Below are positions 52,577-60,392 of a stretch of 64,000 bases of DNA, piece by piece. Position 1 is the first letter of the stretch. Each line of letters begins with the position of its first letter. The position numbers and the translations under genes are program-made. The notes under the pieces are model-generated. The model ran no database searches and had not been told where the DNA came from. It saw nothing but the letters and a program-made list of their open reading frames with translations. The DNA comes from Pseudomonas sp. G.S.17 (GTDB taxonomy: Bacteria; Pseudomonadota; Gammaproteobacteria; Pseudomonadales; Pseudomonadaceae): the NCBI RefSeq assembly GCF_038096165.1, contig NZ_CP151076.1:1178001-1242000 (forward strand). The letters are read 5' to 3'.

Positions 52577-52948
52577 TACCTCTCCCCAAACCCAACCTAC
52601 GTTTCGCATGTCTAAGAAACTTTCTACGGTTGCAACATCGCCCACCTTGAAGGGCTTTTCGGTGATTATGACATCAGGTGTAACAACCAATCGTGTTGCC
52701 TCATCGGATACGAAATCCAGCAACCTGATATATATTCCAGCGGTGATTCCAGCAGTGTTGAACATGAAAAATACCCGTTCATAAGAAGGGCTCACATGGG
52801 GTGGTAAAACAATGGTAAACGTTTCGCCCACCCTGATAGTACCGTCCTCTGCTCCTTCAACGTAGGGAATTGGGTACCCTTGCTTGTCATTGTTGGTAAG
52901 GACTTTAAAAGTTGCTTGAACGCTCTTGTATTTCTTTGAACTTTTCAT
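52550..52948 (-). CDS. Small protein A of the Rhs locus, hypothetical
   Basis: 132 residues, no signal peptide, beta-rich. Not recognised. It shares a pattern with the small gene at 53756: E-D/AEDGTI..(V/L)..(T/P)FT(I/L)xLP followed by a Phe/Val-rich strand (VFFMFNTAGITAGIYIRLLDF here). AGGATG precedes the ATG. Divergent from the Rhs leader at 53030. Its last nine codons lie in the 357-bp repeat and are copied at 53611-53637. Could be an accessory or immunity partner of Rhs proteins (inference only). Confidence 0.65.
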   Translation of the reverse strand: MKSSKKYKSVQATFKVLTNNDKQGYPIPYVEGAEDGTIRVGETFTIVLPPHVSPSYERVFFMFNTAGITAGIYIRLLDFVSDEATRLVVTPDVIITEKPFKVGDVATVESFLDMRNVGWVWGEVSVPYTFIT

Positions 52949-53028
52949 CTTTTCATCCTGATTGTGAGTTTGCTTTACTCGTTGAGCTTCCGTCGCTCGC
53001 CTTCATTTAGCTCCCGTCTTATTTAGCC

Positions 53029-53280
53029 GTCTACTGTCACTTCTGACAGGTAGCGACGGACGGTATGCTCGCGTTTTGGAGGCGAACTTCAGGCATAAAA
53101 AACCCAGCAACTCTTTGCGTTGCCAGGGTCTGGATTTGTCCGGCGGAAACAACTGCACTGCATTTGCCTGGGCCGTAATCGGCACCTAGGCTTGGAATGA
53201 CCGCTCACGGATGACTGGGACATTAACGAATAATCCCCCGCCTTGCACCAACACACGCCGGTGCTCAGTACCTTCGATCT
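53029..53280 (+). pseudogene. Rhs leader and dead Rhs start (cassette remnant 1)
   Basis: Carries the conserved leader (CTGTCACTTCTGACAG palindrome at 53034-53049, GTAGCGACGGACGGTATG, poly-A, an algA-tail-like CCAGGGTCTGG, CGGCACCTAGGCTT) and then about 70 bases matching the Rhs gene start. The Rhs ATG is replaced by ATT and followed by a stop (ATT AAC GAA TAA). The match ends abruptly at the 357-bp repeat. Confidence 0.8.
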
Positions 53281-53637
53281 GCAACCAGCCCCAGGCCCAC
53301 TGCCGCCGCGAGGGAAACCGGCAACGCTTTGGCGGGGTAGCGCAGTAACAGGATAAGCCAGGTCAGAATGAGCACCGCGCCGATCAGCATGGGAACGCCT
53401 CGTCAGGATTGATGAGGGCATCGTACAGAAAGCGGGGTGGGGTTTGCCAATTCCAGAGAGTCGGCAGTTTACCGGTTTGAATTGGAATGCATTCCGTAGG
53501 ACCGGCTTTAGCCGGGAGGAGGCCAGTTCATTCGCAGCAATTGTGTCCTCAGACGTCTCGCCCTCCCGGCTGAAGCCGGTCCTACGGCTTCATGGTTGCT
53601 GCCAAAAGCTCTATGTAATAAACGTATAGGGAACCGA
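53281..53637. repeat. 357-bp direct repeat, copy 2
   Basis: Copy of 52220-52576. Contains dead pieces of the membrane-anchored gene (start) and of small gene A (end). Its right edge abuts a REP doublet at 53639-53715; its left edge replaces the body of an Rhs gene. Confidence 0.9.
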
Positions 53638-53638
53638 C

Positions 53639-53715
53639 AGAGGCTTGCCCGCGAATCGACGTTTCAGACGAACTATTTATCGCCTGAAATGAAGACATCG
53701 CGGGCAAGCCTCGCC
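53639..53715. repeat. REP doublet (BIME)
   Basis: AGGCTTGCCCGCGAA faces TCGCGGGCAAGCCT; same type as 15563-15650. Confidence 0.8.
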
Positions 53716-53755
53716 CCAACTGAGAAGGCCAAGGCCTCCTCATAGTGATACATAT

Positions 53756-54139
53756 TCAGAAGCTATAAATAACGGAGTCGGGAGTACGCTGCCAGATATC
53801 CGTTCCCCGTAACCTGAGAAAACATTGCAAAACAGCGTTTTGGTCTCGATGAAAAGGCGGTAGAAGCGTGTTGTTATCGACTTGTCCTTCAGTTGGGACG
53901 CCGTTGACTGCCGGAAGATGAACAATGGCTTGCGGGCTGAAAGTACTGTCCGCATTAATGAATACAAGCAGCACGTCAAACTTTGAGTCAGAGTTGATCG
54001 CCGGCAGTTGCAGCGTGAACGGCACATCAAGATTGATGACGTCGTCGGTAGCCTCGATCACCCTAGGAGCAGGGAATTGGCTATTGATAGCTGGCCCAGC
54101 AGACACGGCCGCCTTGAGTAGTTCTTTTGCATTTAGCAT
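53756..54139 (-). CDS. Small protein B of the Rhs locus, hypothetical
   Basis: 127 residues, no signal peptide, beta-rich. Not recognised, but similar in layout to small protein A: PRVIEATDDVINLDVPFTLQLPAINSDSKFDVLLVFINADSTFS. The start is placed at MLNAKELLKAA (54139), with AAGGACC just upstream; an ATG six codons earlier (54157) overlaps that ribosome site. Divergent from the first Rhs gene, as small gene A is divergent from the dead Rhs start. The pairing suggests one ancestral unit: small gene, leader, Rhs. Confidence 0.65.
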   Translation of the reverse strand: MLNAKELLKAAVSAGPAINSQFPAPRVIEATDDVINLDVPFTLQLPAINSDSKFDVLLVFINADSTFSPQAIVHLPAVNGVPTEGQVDNNTLLPPFHRDQNAVLQCFLRLRGTDIWQRTPDSVIYSF

Positions 54140-54227
54140 TTTGAAGGTCCTTTTCATGTTGAAATTCGTCTGAAGAAGCGAAATTGCCTCAGACGTCTAA
54201 TCAGACTAAATCTCATCAGTCAACAGG

Positions 54228-54479
54228 TCTACTGTCACTTCTGACAGGTAGCGACGGACGGTATGGCTGCGTTCGGCCCCGAATTCCAGGCATAAAAAAC
54301 CCCCAACTACCCTCTGCGAATGGGGATACGCAGAAAGTCGTTGGAGTGACTGCTCTTTGAGGCCTAAAGCTACAGCGTGCCAAGATCTGGATTTTTCATG
54401 CGCAAACAACCGCCCCAAATTTGCGTGGGCCGTGTTCGGCACCTAGGCTTTGAATGACCACTCAGGGATGACTGGGGAC
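54228..54479 (+). repeat. Rhs leader with algA-type terminator and tail, copy 2
   Basis: Repeats the leader at 53029. Contains a minus-strand terminator-like block (54294-54346: CCAAC..CTGCG-loop-CGCAG..GTTGG beside AAAAAA), an algA-tail-like stretch (reads KIQILAR on the minus strand near 54375), then CGGCACCTAGGCTTTGAATGACCACTC before the Rhs start. Confidence 0.8.
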
Positions 54480-56822
54480 ATGAACGTACAATCCGCCGCC
54501 TTGCACCACGATACGCCGCTGCTCACGACGTTAGATCCACGCGGATTGACGGTGCGATCCGTTGCCTGGTGTCGCACGCAGGCTGCTGATTCTGCCGAAG
54601 CCCGTGTGACCCGCTCGGCCTTCAATGCTGCGGGACGCTGGGTCTGCACTTGGGATCCCAGGTTGTGGGCCGATCAGGCACCGGCCAATCTCAGCAACAT
54701 TTATTCCCTGAGCGGCGAGGTGCTGTGCAGCGACAGTGTCGATGCTGGCTGGCGTGTTTCGTTGCCGGGGGAGGGCGGGGAATTGGCGGCGGGCTGGGAT
54801 GGGCGCGGCACCGCGCAGCGTCTGGAATACGATGCGCTGCTCAGGCCGACCGCTATTTTCGAGAATGAACGCTGCGTCGAACGACTGCACTACGGCGACG
54901 CCGACGCGGCACTTCATAACCAGTGCGGCCAGCTGATTCGTCATGACGACCCGGCTGGCACACGATTCAATATCGAGTTTGGTTTGACCGGCGCCGTGCT
55001 GGAACAGGCGCAGCACTTTCTCGCGGAGCTTGTTGACCCCGACTGGCCTGAACCCGAGGCCGAACGCGATGCCCTGCTGGAAGCGGGTGCAGGTGCAATC
55101 ACACGCTGGACCTACAATCCGCTGGGCGAGGCCCTCAAACAAACCGATGCTTTGGGCAATAGCCAGGCGTTTGCGCATACCGTCGCGGGCCAGCTCAAAG
55201 CCGTTTCAGTGCAGCTCAAGGATCAGCCCGAGCAGGTTCTGGCCAGTGAAATCAGCTACGACGCACAAGATCGGGTGGAGTCTGAAACCGCTGGCAATGG
55301 CGTGACTACTACGGCGCGATATCGTGAGGAAGATGGTCGCCTGATCGAGTTAAACGCCACCCGGAGCAATGGCGAGCCTTTGCAGGATTTGCTTTACGAC
55401 TACGACCCGGTGGGCAACGTGATCCGCATCGAAGACCGCGCGCAGCCGACCCGCTACTTTGCCAATCAGCGCATCGAGTCCGTGTCGAATTATCAATACG
55501 ACACGCTCTATCAACTGACCGAAGCCACGGGAAGAGAAGCCGCGACGGTCAATCATGGCCCGGTTTTTCCGGAATTTCAGAGCCCGGCCGATCCGAGCCA
55601 ACTGGCCAATTACACGCAAACCTATCACTACGATGCCGGTGGCAATCTGCAGCAGCTGGCCCACGTGGGCGCGCAGGCTCATTCGCGGACGCTGGTGACT
55701 GCGCACACCAGCAATCGCGCCCTGCCGGTTATCAATGATCAACCGCCGGATGAAGAAACCATCGCCGCCGGGTTCGATGCCAACGGCAATCTGCTGCAAC
55801 TGCAAGCCGGACAAGCCCTGAGCTGGGATCGGCGCAATCAGTTGCAACTAGTGCGACCTGTGCTGCGCGAAACGGCTGACGACGACAGCGAACGCTATGT
55901 CTATGACGCCAGCGGCCAACGCCTGCGCAAGGTCCGCATTAGTCAGGCCAAAAACGTCAGCCACCAGGATGAAGTCCGTTATCTGCCGGGGCTGGAAATC
56001 CGCACCCATACCGCCGCGGGCGAAACCCTGCAGGTGATCTGCGCGCAAGCCGGGCGCCATGGTGTTCGGGTGCTGCATTGGCAAGCCGGAAAACCCGAGG
56101 CCCTTGAAAACAACCAGACCCGCTACACGCTCAATGACCATCTGGGCTCCAGCACGCTGGAGCTGGACAAAGACGCGCAAATCATCAGTCAGGAAAGTTA
56201 CTACCCGTTCGGCGGTACATCATGGTGGGCAGGGCGCAATGCCGTCGAAGCCAGCTATAAAACAGTGCGTTATTCCGGCAAGGAACGCGATGCAACCGGG
56301 TTGTATTACTACGGCTTGAGGTATTACGCGCCGTGGTTGCAGCGCTGGATTAATCCGGATCCGGCGGGGGTTGTGGATGGGCTGAATGTGTATCGGATGG
56401 TCAGGAATTCACCGTTGCGGTTTGGCGATTGGGAGGGGGCTGCTCCGTATGACGTGCTTGGTGAGCAGGAGATGTCGGTTCTGGATAAATATGGCCTGAA
56501 GAACGTCGCGCGAGGATTTTCAAGTTTTAGTGCTGAGCAACAGATCACATTCAAACTGAGCGTGAAGGCGGCACTAAATTTACTGGCGGGAACTACCAAA
56601 GAACTGTCAAAAGAAACGTACGGTAAGGGAGTTGCTAAATCATTCAGTGCAACATTCGGCCAAGTGAGCCAAGAGCTGGAAATGCAGATAGTCGATGATC
56701 TTAAGAGATCATTTGCTCGGCAGCGAGAGTATCTTAAGTCGTTGGTCAACGGGGAAGGTTTCAACATAAGTCTCTTCAAAACTCGGTCTGATGTTGAGGG
56801 CATAACGTTCAAGCGAAGTTAA
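54480..56822 (+). CDS. TccC-like Rhs protein 1, tip cut by in-frame stop
   Basis: 780 residues. TccC-type start (DTPLLTTLDPRGLTVRSVAWCR, ARVTRSAFNAAGRWVCTWDPRLW), YD repeats, and the Rhs core end YSGKERDATGLYYYGLRYYAPWLQRWINPDPAGVVDGLNVYRMVRNSP at about 610-660, where self-cleavage occurs in the family. A variable tip follows (AAPYDVLGEQEMSVLDKYG onwards). It stops at TAA 56820, but the same frame stays open to 57302 and contains HESSH. Such proteins deliver toxic C-termini in Tc complexes. No tcA or tcB gene is in the window. Confidence 0.87.
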   Translation: MNVQSAALHHDTPLLTTLDPRGLTVRSVAWCRTQAADSAEARVTRSAFNAAGRWVCTWDPRLWADQAPANLSNIYSLSGEVLCSDSVDAGWRVSLPGEGGELAAGWDGRGTAQRLEYDALLRPTAIFENERCVERLHYGDADAALHNQCGQLIRHDDPAGTRFNIEFGLTGAVLEQAQHFLAELVDPDWPEPEAERDALLEAGAGAITRWTYNPLGEALKQTDALGNSQAFAHTVAGQLKAVSVQLKDQPEQVLASEISYDAQDRVESETAGNGVTTTARYREEDGRLIELNATRSNGEPLQDLLYDYDPVGNVIRIEDRAQPTRYFANQRIESVSNYQYDTLYQLTEATGREAATVNHGPVFPEFQSPADPSQLANYTQTYHYDAGGNLQQLAHVGAQAHSRTLVTAHTSNRALPVINDQPPDEETIAAGFDANGNLLQLQAGQALSWDRRNQLQLVRPVLRETADDDSERYVYDASGQRLRKVRISQAKNVSHQDEVRYLPGLEIRTHTAAGETLQVICAQAGRHGVRVLHWQAGKPEALENNQTRYTLNDHLGSSTLELDKDAQIISQESYYPFGGTSWWAGRNAVEASYKTVRYSGKERDATGLYYYGLRYYAPWLQRWINPDPAGVVDGLNVYRMVRNSPLRFGDWEGAAPYDVLGEQEMSVLDKYGLKNVARGFSSFSAEQQITFKLSVKAALNLLAGTTKELSKETYGKGVAKSFSATFGQVSQELEMQIVDDLKRSFARQREYLKSLVNGEGFNISLFKTRSDVEGITFKRS

Positions 56823-57302
56823 TATGAGCCTGAAAGGGTGGTGGGTATTTCTGTTGACGTTTTGGAAAATTATCATCCTCTGGATATAGCAAGAGTGCTG
56901 ATACATGAGAGTAGTCATGCGGCCGAAGATACCGTTGACGTTTTCTATAATGTCTCCGGGAGACTATCAAAATCCGCTGGTGAGGACGAAATCAGCGATT
57001 GGTCAAGAAAAAACAGGCGAACCCTATATACGATCTCTACCCAAGGTCTTGACGCGGTGGCGGTAAATGAAGGGCACCTATCAAAAATTTTGGCTGAAGT
57101 TAATGAACGCACAATCGCTCCAGATCAACAGCGCGATGAGTTCTTGAATAATATTTTTTCCAGAACGAAGGTGTTGTTACGTAATGCGGATACCTATGCT
57201 GCGTTCGTTAGTAGCACCAAACTGCCTGCAAGATTCATGTCAAAGATGAATAGAAAAACTGAAAGCTCTCCGGGTTTTCACGTTGGAAAGGAAGTTTTTT
57301 AA
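56823..57302 (+). pseudogene. Severed metalloprotease-like tip of Rhs protein 1
   Basis: Same frame as the Rhs gene, after a single TAA. Reads YEPERVVGISVDVLENYHPLDIARVLIHESSHAAEDTVDVFYN, later NADTYAAFVSS. HExxH plus D-T-x-D-x-x-Y and the N-A-D-T-Y-A-x-F motif resemble aspzincin (deuterolysin/M35-like) toxin domains. A GTG at 56838 could start it separately, but AAAGG touches the codon without a spacer. Either a recent nonsense mutation, an error in the sequence, or a readthrough site. Confidence 0.7.
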
Positions 57303-57369
57303 GGTGCCAAGAACGAAGTTTTTCGTGCCAAAGCAAAGAAAGAAGCAGGTTGGTGTAAACAGACGACGT

Positions 57370-57559
57370 TTTAAGGCATAAAAAACCAACAACCCTGTGC
57401 GAATGGGGATACGCAGAAAGTCGTTGGAGCGACTGCTCCGTGAACCGTGGAGCTTAGCGTGCCAAAGTTTGGGTTTTCAGGCGCAAACAACTGCACCGCA
57501 TTTGCCTCAGCCGTGTTCGGCACCTAGGCTTTGAATTACCACTCACGGATGACTGGGAA
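57370..57559 (+). repeat. Rhs leader with algA-type terminator and tail, copy 3
   Basis: The terminator block (57377-57427), then on the minus strand a perfect KTQTLAR-stop coding stretch (57456-57479) identical in protein to the algA C-terminus, then the CGGCACCTAGGCTTTGAATTACCACTC leader before the second Rhs start. The 5' palindrome part of the other leaders is absent here. Confidence 0.82.
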
Positions 57560-60286
57560 ATGAACGCACAATCCGCCGCCTTCCACCAACATACGCCGCT
57601 GCTCACAACGTTAGATCCACGCGGATTGACGGTGCGATCCGTTGCCTGGTGTCGCACGCAGGCTGCTGATTCTGCCGAAGCCCGTGTGACCCGCTCGGCC
57701 TTCAATGCTGCGGGACGCTGGGTCTGCACTTGGGATCCCAGGTTGTGGGCCGATCAGGCACTGGCCAATTTCAGCAACATTTATTCCCTGAGCGGCGGGG
57801 TATTGTGCAGCGAGAGTGTCGATGCCGGTTGGCGTGTTTCGTTGCCGGGCGAGGGCGGGCAATTGTCGGCAGGTTGGGATGGACGGGGTACTGAGCGGCG
57901 GCTGGAATACGATGCGCTGCTCAGGCCAACCGCCATTTTCGAAAATGACCAGTGCAAGGAGCGGCTGCGGTACGGCGATGCCGACGCGGCAGTTCAAAAC
58001 CAGTGCGGCCAGTTGGTGCGTCATGACGACCCGGCGGGGACGCGCCGCACTATCGCGTTTGGCTTGACCGGCGCAGCGCTTGAGCAGACGCAGCACTTTC
58101 TTGCGCAGCTTGATGATCCCGACTGGCCTGAACTGGAGTCCGAACGCGATGCCCTGCTGGAACCGGGCGCTGGCGCGAGCACGCTTTGGGCTTACACGCC
58201 GATGGGCGAGGTCCTCAGGCAGACCGATGCGCTGGGCAATGTTCAGGCTTTTGCGCATACCGTCGCGGGTCAACTCAACGCTGTTTCAGTGCAGCTCAAG
58301 GATCAACCGGAGCAGGTTCTGGTCGATGCCATCCGCTACGACGCGCAAGGTCGTGTGCAGTCTGAAACCGCCGGCAATGGGGTGATCACCAGAGCCCGGT
58401 ACCGCGACGAAGATGGACGCCTGATCGAGTTAACCGCCACCCGCCACAACGGCGAGCATGTGCAGGATTTGCTTTACGACTACGACCCGGTGGGCAACGT
58501 GATCCGCATCGAAGACCGCGCGCAGCCGACCCGCTACTTTGCCAATCAGCGCATCGAGTCCGTGTCGAATTATCAATACGACACGCTCTATCAACTGACC
58601 GAAGCCACGGGAAGAGAAGCCGCGACGGTCAATCATGGCCCGGTTTTTCCGGAATTTCAGAGCCCGGCCGATCCGAGCCAACTGGCCAATTACACGCAAA
58701 CCTATCACTACGATGCCGGTGGCAATCTGCAGCAGCTGACCCACGTGGGCGCGCAGGCTCATTCGCGGACGCTGGTGACTGCGAACACCAGCAATCGCGC
58801 CCTGCCGGTTATCAATGATCAACCGCCGGATGAAGAAACCATCGCCGCCGGGTTCGATGCCAACGGCAATCTGCTGCAACTGCAAGCCGGACAAGCCCTG
58901 AGCTGGGATCGGCGCAATCAGTTGCAACTAGTGCGACCTGTGCTGCGCGAAACGGCTGACGACAGCGAACGCTATGTCTATGACGCCAGCGGCCAACGCC
59001 TGCGCAAGGTCCGCATTAGTCAGGCCAAAAACGTCAGCCACCAGGATGAAGTCCGTTATCTGCCGGGGCTGGAAATCCGCACCCATACCGCCGCGGGCGA
59101 AACCCTGCAGGTGATCTGCGCGCAAGCCGGGCGCCATGGTGTTCGGGTGCTGCACTGGCAAGCAGGAAAACCGGACGACCTCGCCAATGATCAATACCGC
59201 TACACGCTCAATGACCATCTGGGCTCAGGCACAATCGAACTGGATAAAGACGCGCAAATCATCAGCCAGGAAAGTTATTACCCGTTCGGCGGCACATCAT
59301 GGTGGGCAGGGCGCAATGCCGTCGAAGCCAGCTATAAAACCGTGCGTTATTCCGGCAAGGAACGCGATGCAACCGGGTTGTATTACTACGGCTTGAGGTA
59401 TTACGCGCCGTGGTTGCAGCGCTGGATTAATCCGGATCCGGCTGGGGTTGTTGATGGGTTGAATGTGTATCGGATGGTCAGGAATTCGCCTATGCGGTTT
59501 CATGACCGAGAGGGGGAGGTCTCACAAGAGTCAAATCATCCGCACGAAATTGAGGGCGCTCCGCTCGAACCAGGCTCAGGAAATAGACAGGATTTAAAAA
59601 ATAACGAAGACACGCTGACGGTGGGAACTTTGCATCGACGTGGCTCGATTGAATCAATACAACTGTCCACGTTGGTAAATGCATGGCATTTTCTGCCGAG
59701 CGTTGCGACCAGGCTTTGGCAGATCTGGAATCGTCCAGCTCACAATAAATTTGTCACTGTTAACTTTCCGGATTTCACAATCAGACAGTTTGAGTTGCAT
59801 AACCCCTCCGCTCCGAAGGATCTCATAATCCATGGGCATGGTCGGCTCAGATCGCCCGTACATAAAATATACAGTTCGCCTCTAAAACTTAACTTTTATG
59901 CGCCAGCCAATACTCAGCTAGAGGCCTCAAGTAGTGACCTGCACCGGTTTCAATCGAGAAAAGTGGAGGTCTTGGCTGCGGAGGTTATTGCCGCCGGTGC
60001 CGAGTCCAGAGACTACGAAATTACTCATTCGCCTGCATTCGATGATCCGATGTCCGCTTTCCTGCACCATAGTCAGCTTTTGAATCCAAAGCCTGTCATC
60101 GCATCTTCCCGCGATTTCACTGGTGAGAATTATCATGATGTGTTGATCGTGAAGCGAGGCAAAACTATTTCGCTAAGCAAGATATTGAAGCACCTACCTC
60201 GTTATAACCAGGTACATGGCTTTTTCTGCAGAACTCGTGGGCAAGGTGGCCCTTCCCATGACCCCTTCCTGTCATCCAGGTCATAA
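57560..60286 (+). CDS. TccC-like Rhs protein 2 with Stv-like C-terminal tip
   Basis: 908 residues. Same architecture as Rhs protein 1, with about 700 bp of the core nearly identical. The core ends with NPDPAGVVDGLNVYRMVRNSP at about 635-655. The tip (about 660-908) is unrelated to that of protein 1: KDLIIHGHGRLRSP, LNFYAPANTQLEAS, VEVLAAEVIAAG, DVLIVKRGKTISLSKILKHL and FFCRTRG. GHG, FYAP and CR resemble the putative adhesin Stv domain, known as a tip on other toxins; this is a tentative call. Convergent with algA. Confidence 0.85.
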   Translation: MNAQSAAFHQHTPLLTTLDPRGLTVRSVAWCRTQAADSAEARVTRSAFNAAGRWVCTWDPRLWADQALANFSNIYSLSGGVLCSESVDAGWRVSLPGEGGQLSAGWDGRGTERRLEYDALLRPTAIFENDQCKERLRYGDADAAVQNQCGQLVRHDDPAGTRRTIAFGLTGAALEQTQHFLAQLDDPDWPELESERDALLEPGAGASTLWAYTPMGEVLRQTDALGNVQAFAHTVAGQLNAVSVQLKDQPEQVLVDAIRYDAQGRVQSETAGNGVITRARYRDEDGRLIELTATRHNGEHVQDLLYDYDPVGNVIRIEDRAQPTRYFANQRIESVSNYQYDTLYQLTEATGREAATVNHGPVFPEFQSPADPSQLANYTQTYHYDAGGNLQQLTHVGAQAHSRTLVTANTSNRALPVINDQPPDEETIAAGFDANGNLLQLQAGQALSWDRRNQLQLVRPVLRETADDSERYVYDASGQRLRKVRISQAKNVSHQDEVRYLPGLEIRTHTAAGETLQVICAQAGRHGVRVLHWQAGKPDDLANDQYRYTLNDHLGSGTIELDKDAQIISQESYYPFGGTSWWAGRNAVEASYKTVRYSGKERDATGLYYYGLRYYAPWLQRWINPDPAGVVDGLNVYRMVRNSPMRFHDREGEVSQESNHPHEIEGAPLEPGSGNRQDLKNNEDTLTVGTLHRRGSIESIQLSTLVNAWHFLPSVATRLWQIWNRPAHNKFVTVNFPDFTIRQFELHNPSAPKDLIIHGHGRLRSPVHKIYSSPLKLNFYAPANTQLEASSSDLHRFQSRKVEVLAAEVIAAGAESRDYEITHSPAFDDPMSAFLHHSQLLNPKPVIASSRDFTGENYHDVLIVKRGKTISLSKILKHLPRYNQVHGFFCRTRGQGGPSHDPFLSSRS

Positions 60287-60288
60287 CT

Positions 60289-60340
60289 AAAAAACCCCCA
60301 ACAACCCTCTGCGGATGGGGATACGCAGAAAGTCGTTGAG
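60289..60340 (-). terminator. Terminator of algA (source of the leader repeats)
   Basis: On the minus strand CAACGACTTTCTGCG, loop, CGCAGAGGGTTGTTG, then GGGGGTTTTTT. Near copies occur at 54294-54346 and 57377-57427 in front of each Rhs gene. Confidence 0.8.
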
Positions 60341-60392
60341 GGCGACTGCTCGTTAAAGCTTCAGGCTTCGAACGTGAAGCCCGCCGCTCTTT

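Noticed and set aside
56824..56889. Hydrophobic 21-codon frame MSLKGWWVFLLTFWKIIILWI after the Rhs 1 stop
   Set aside because: Overlaps the severed tip in another frame and has no ribosome site; likely chance, though a small hydrophobic peptide cannot be fully excluded.
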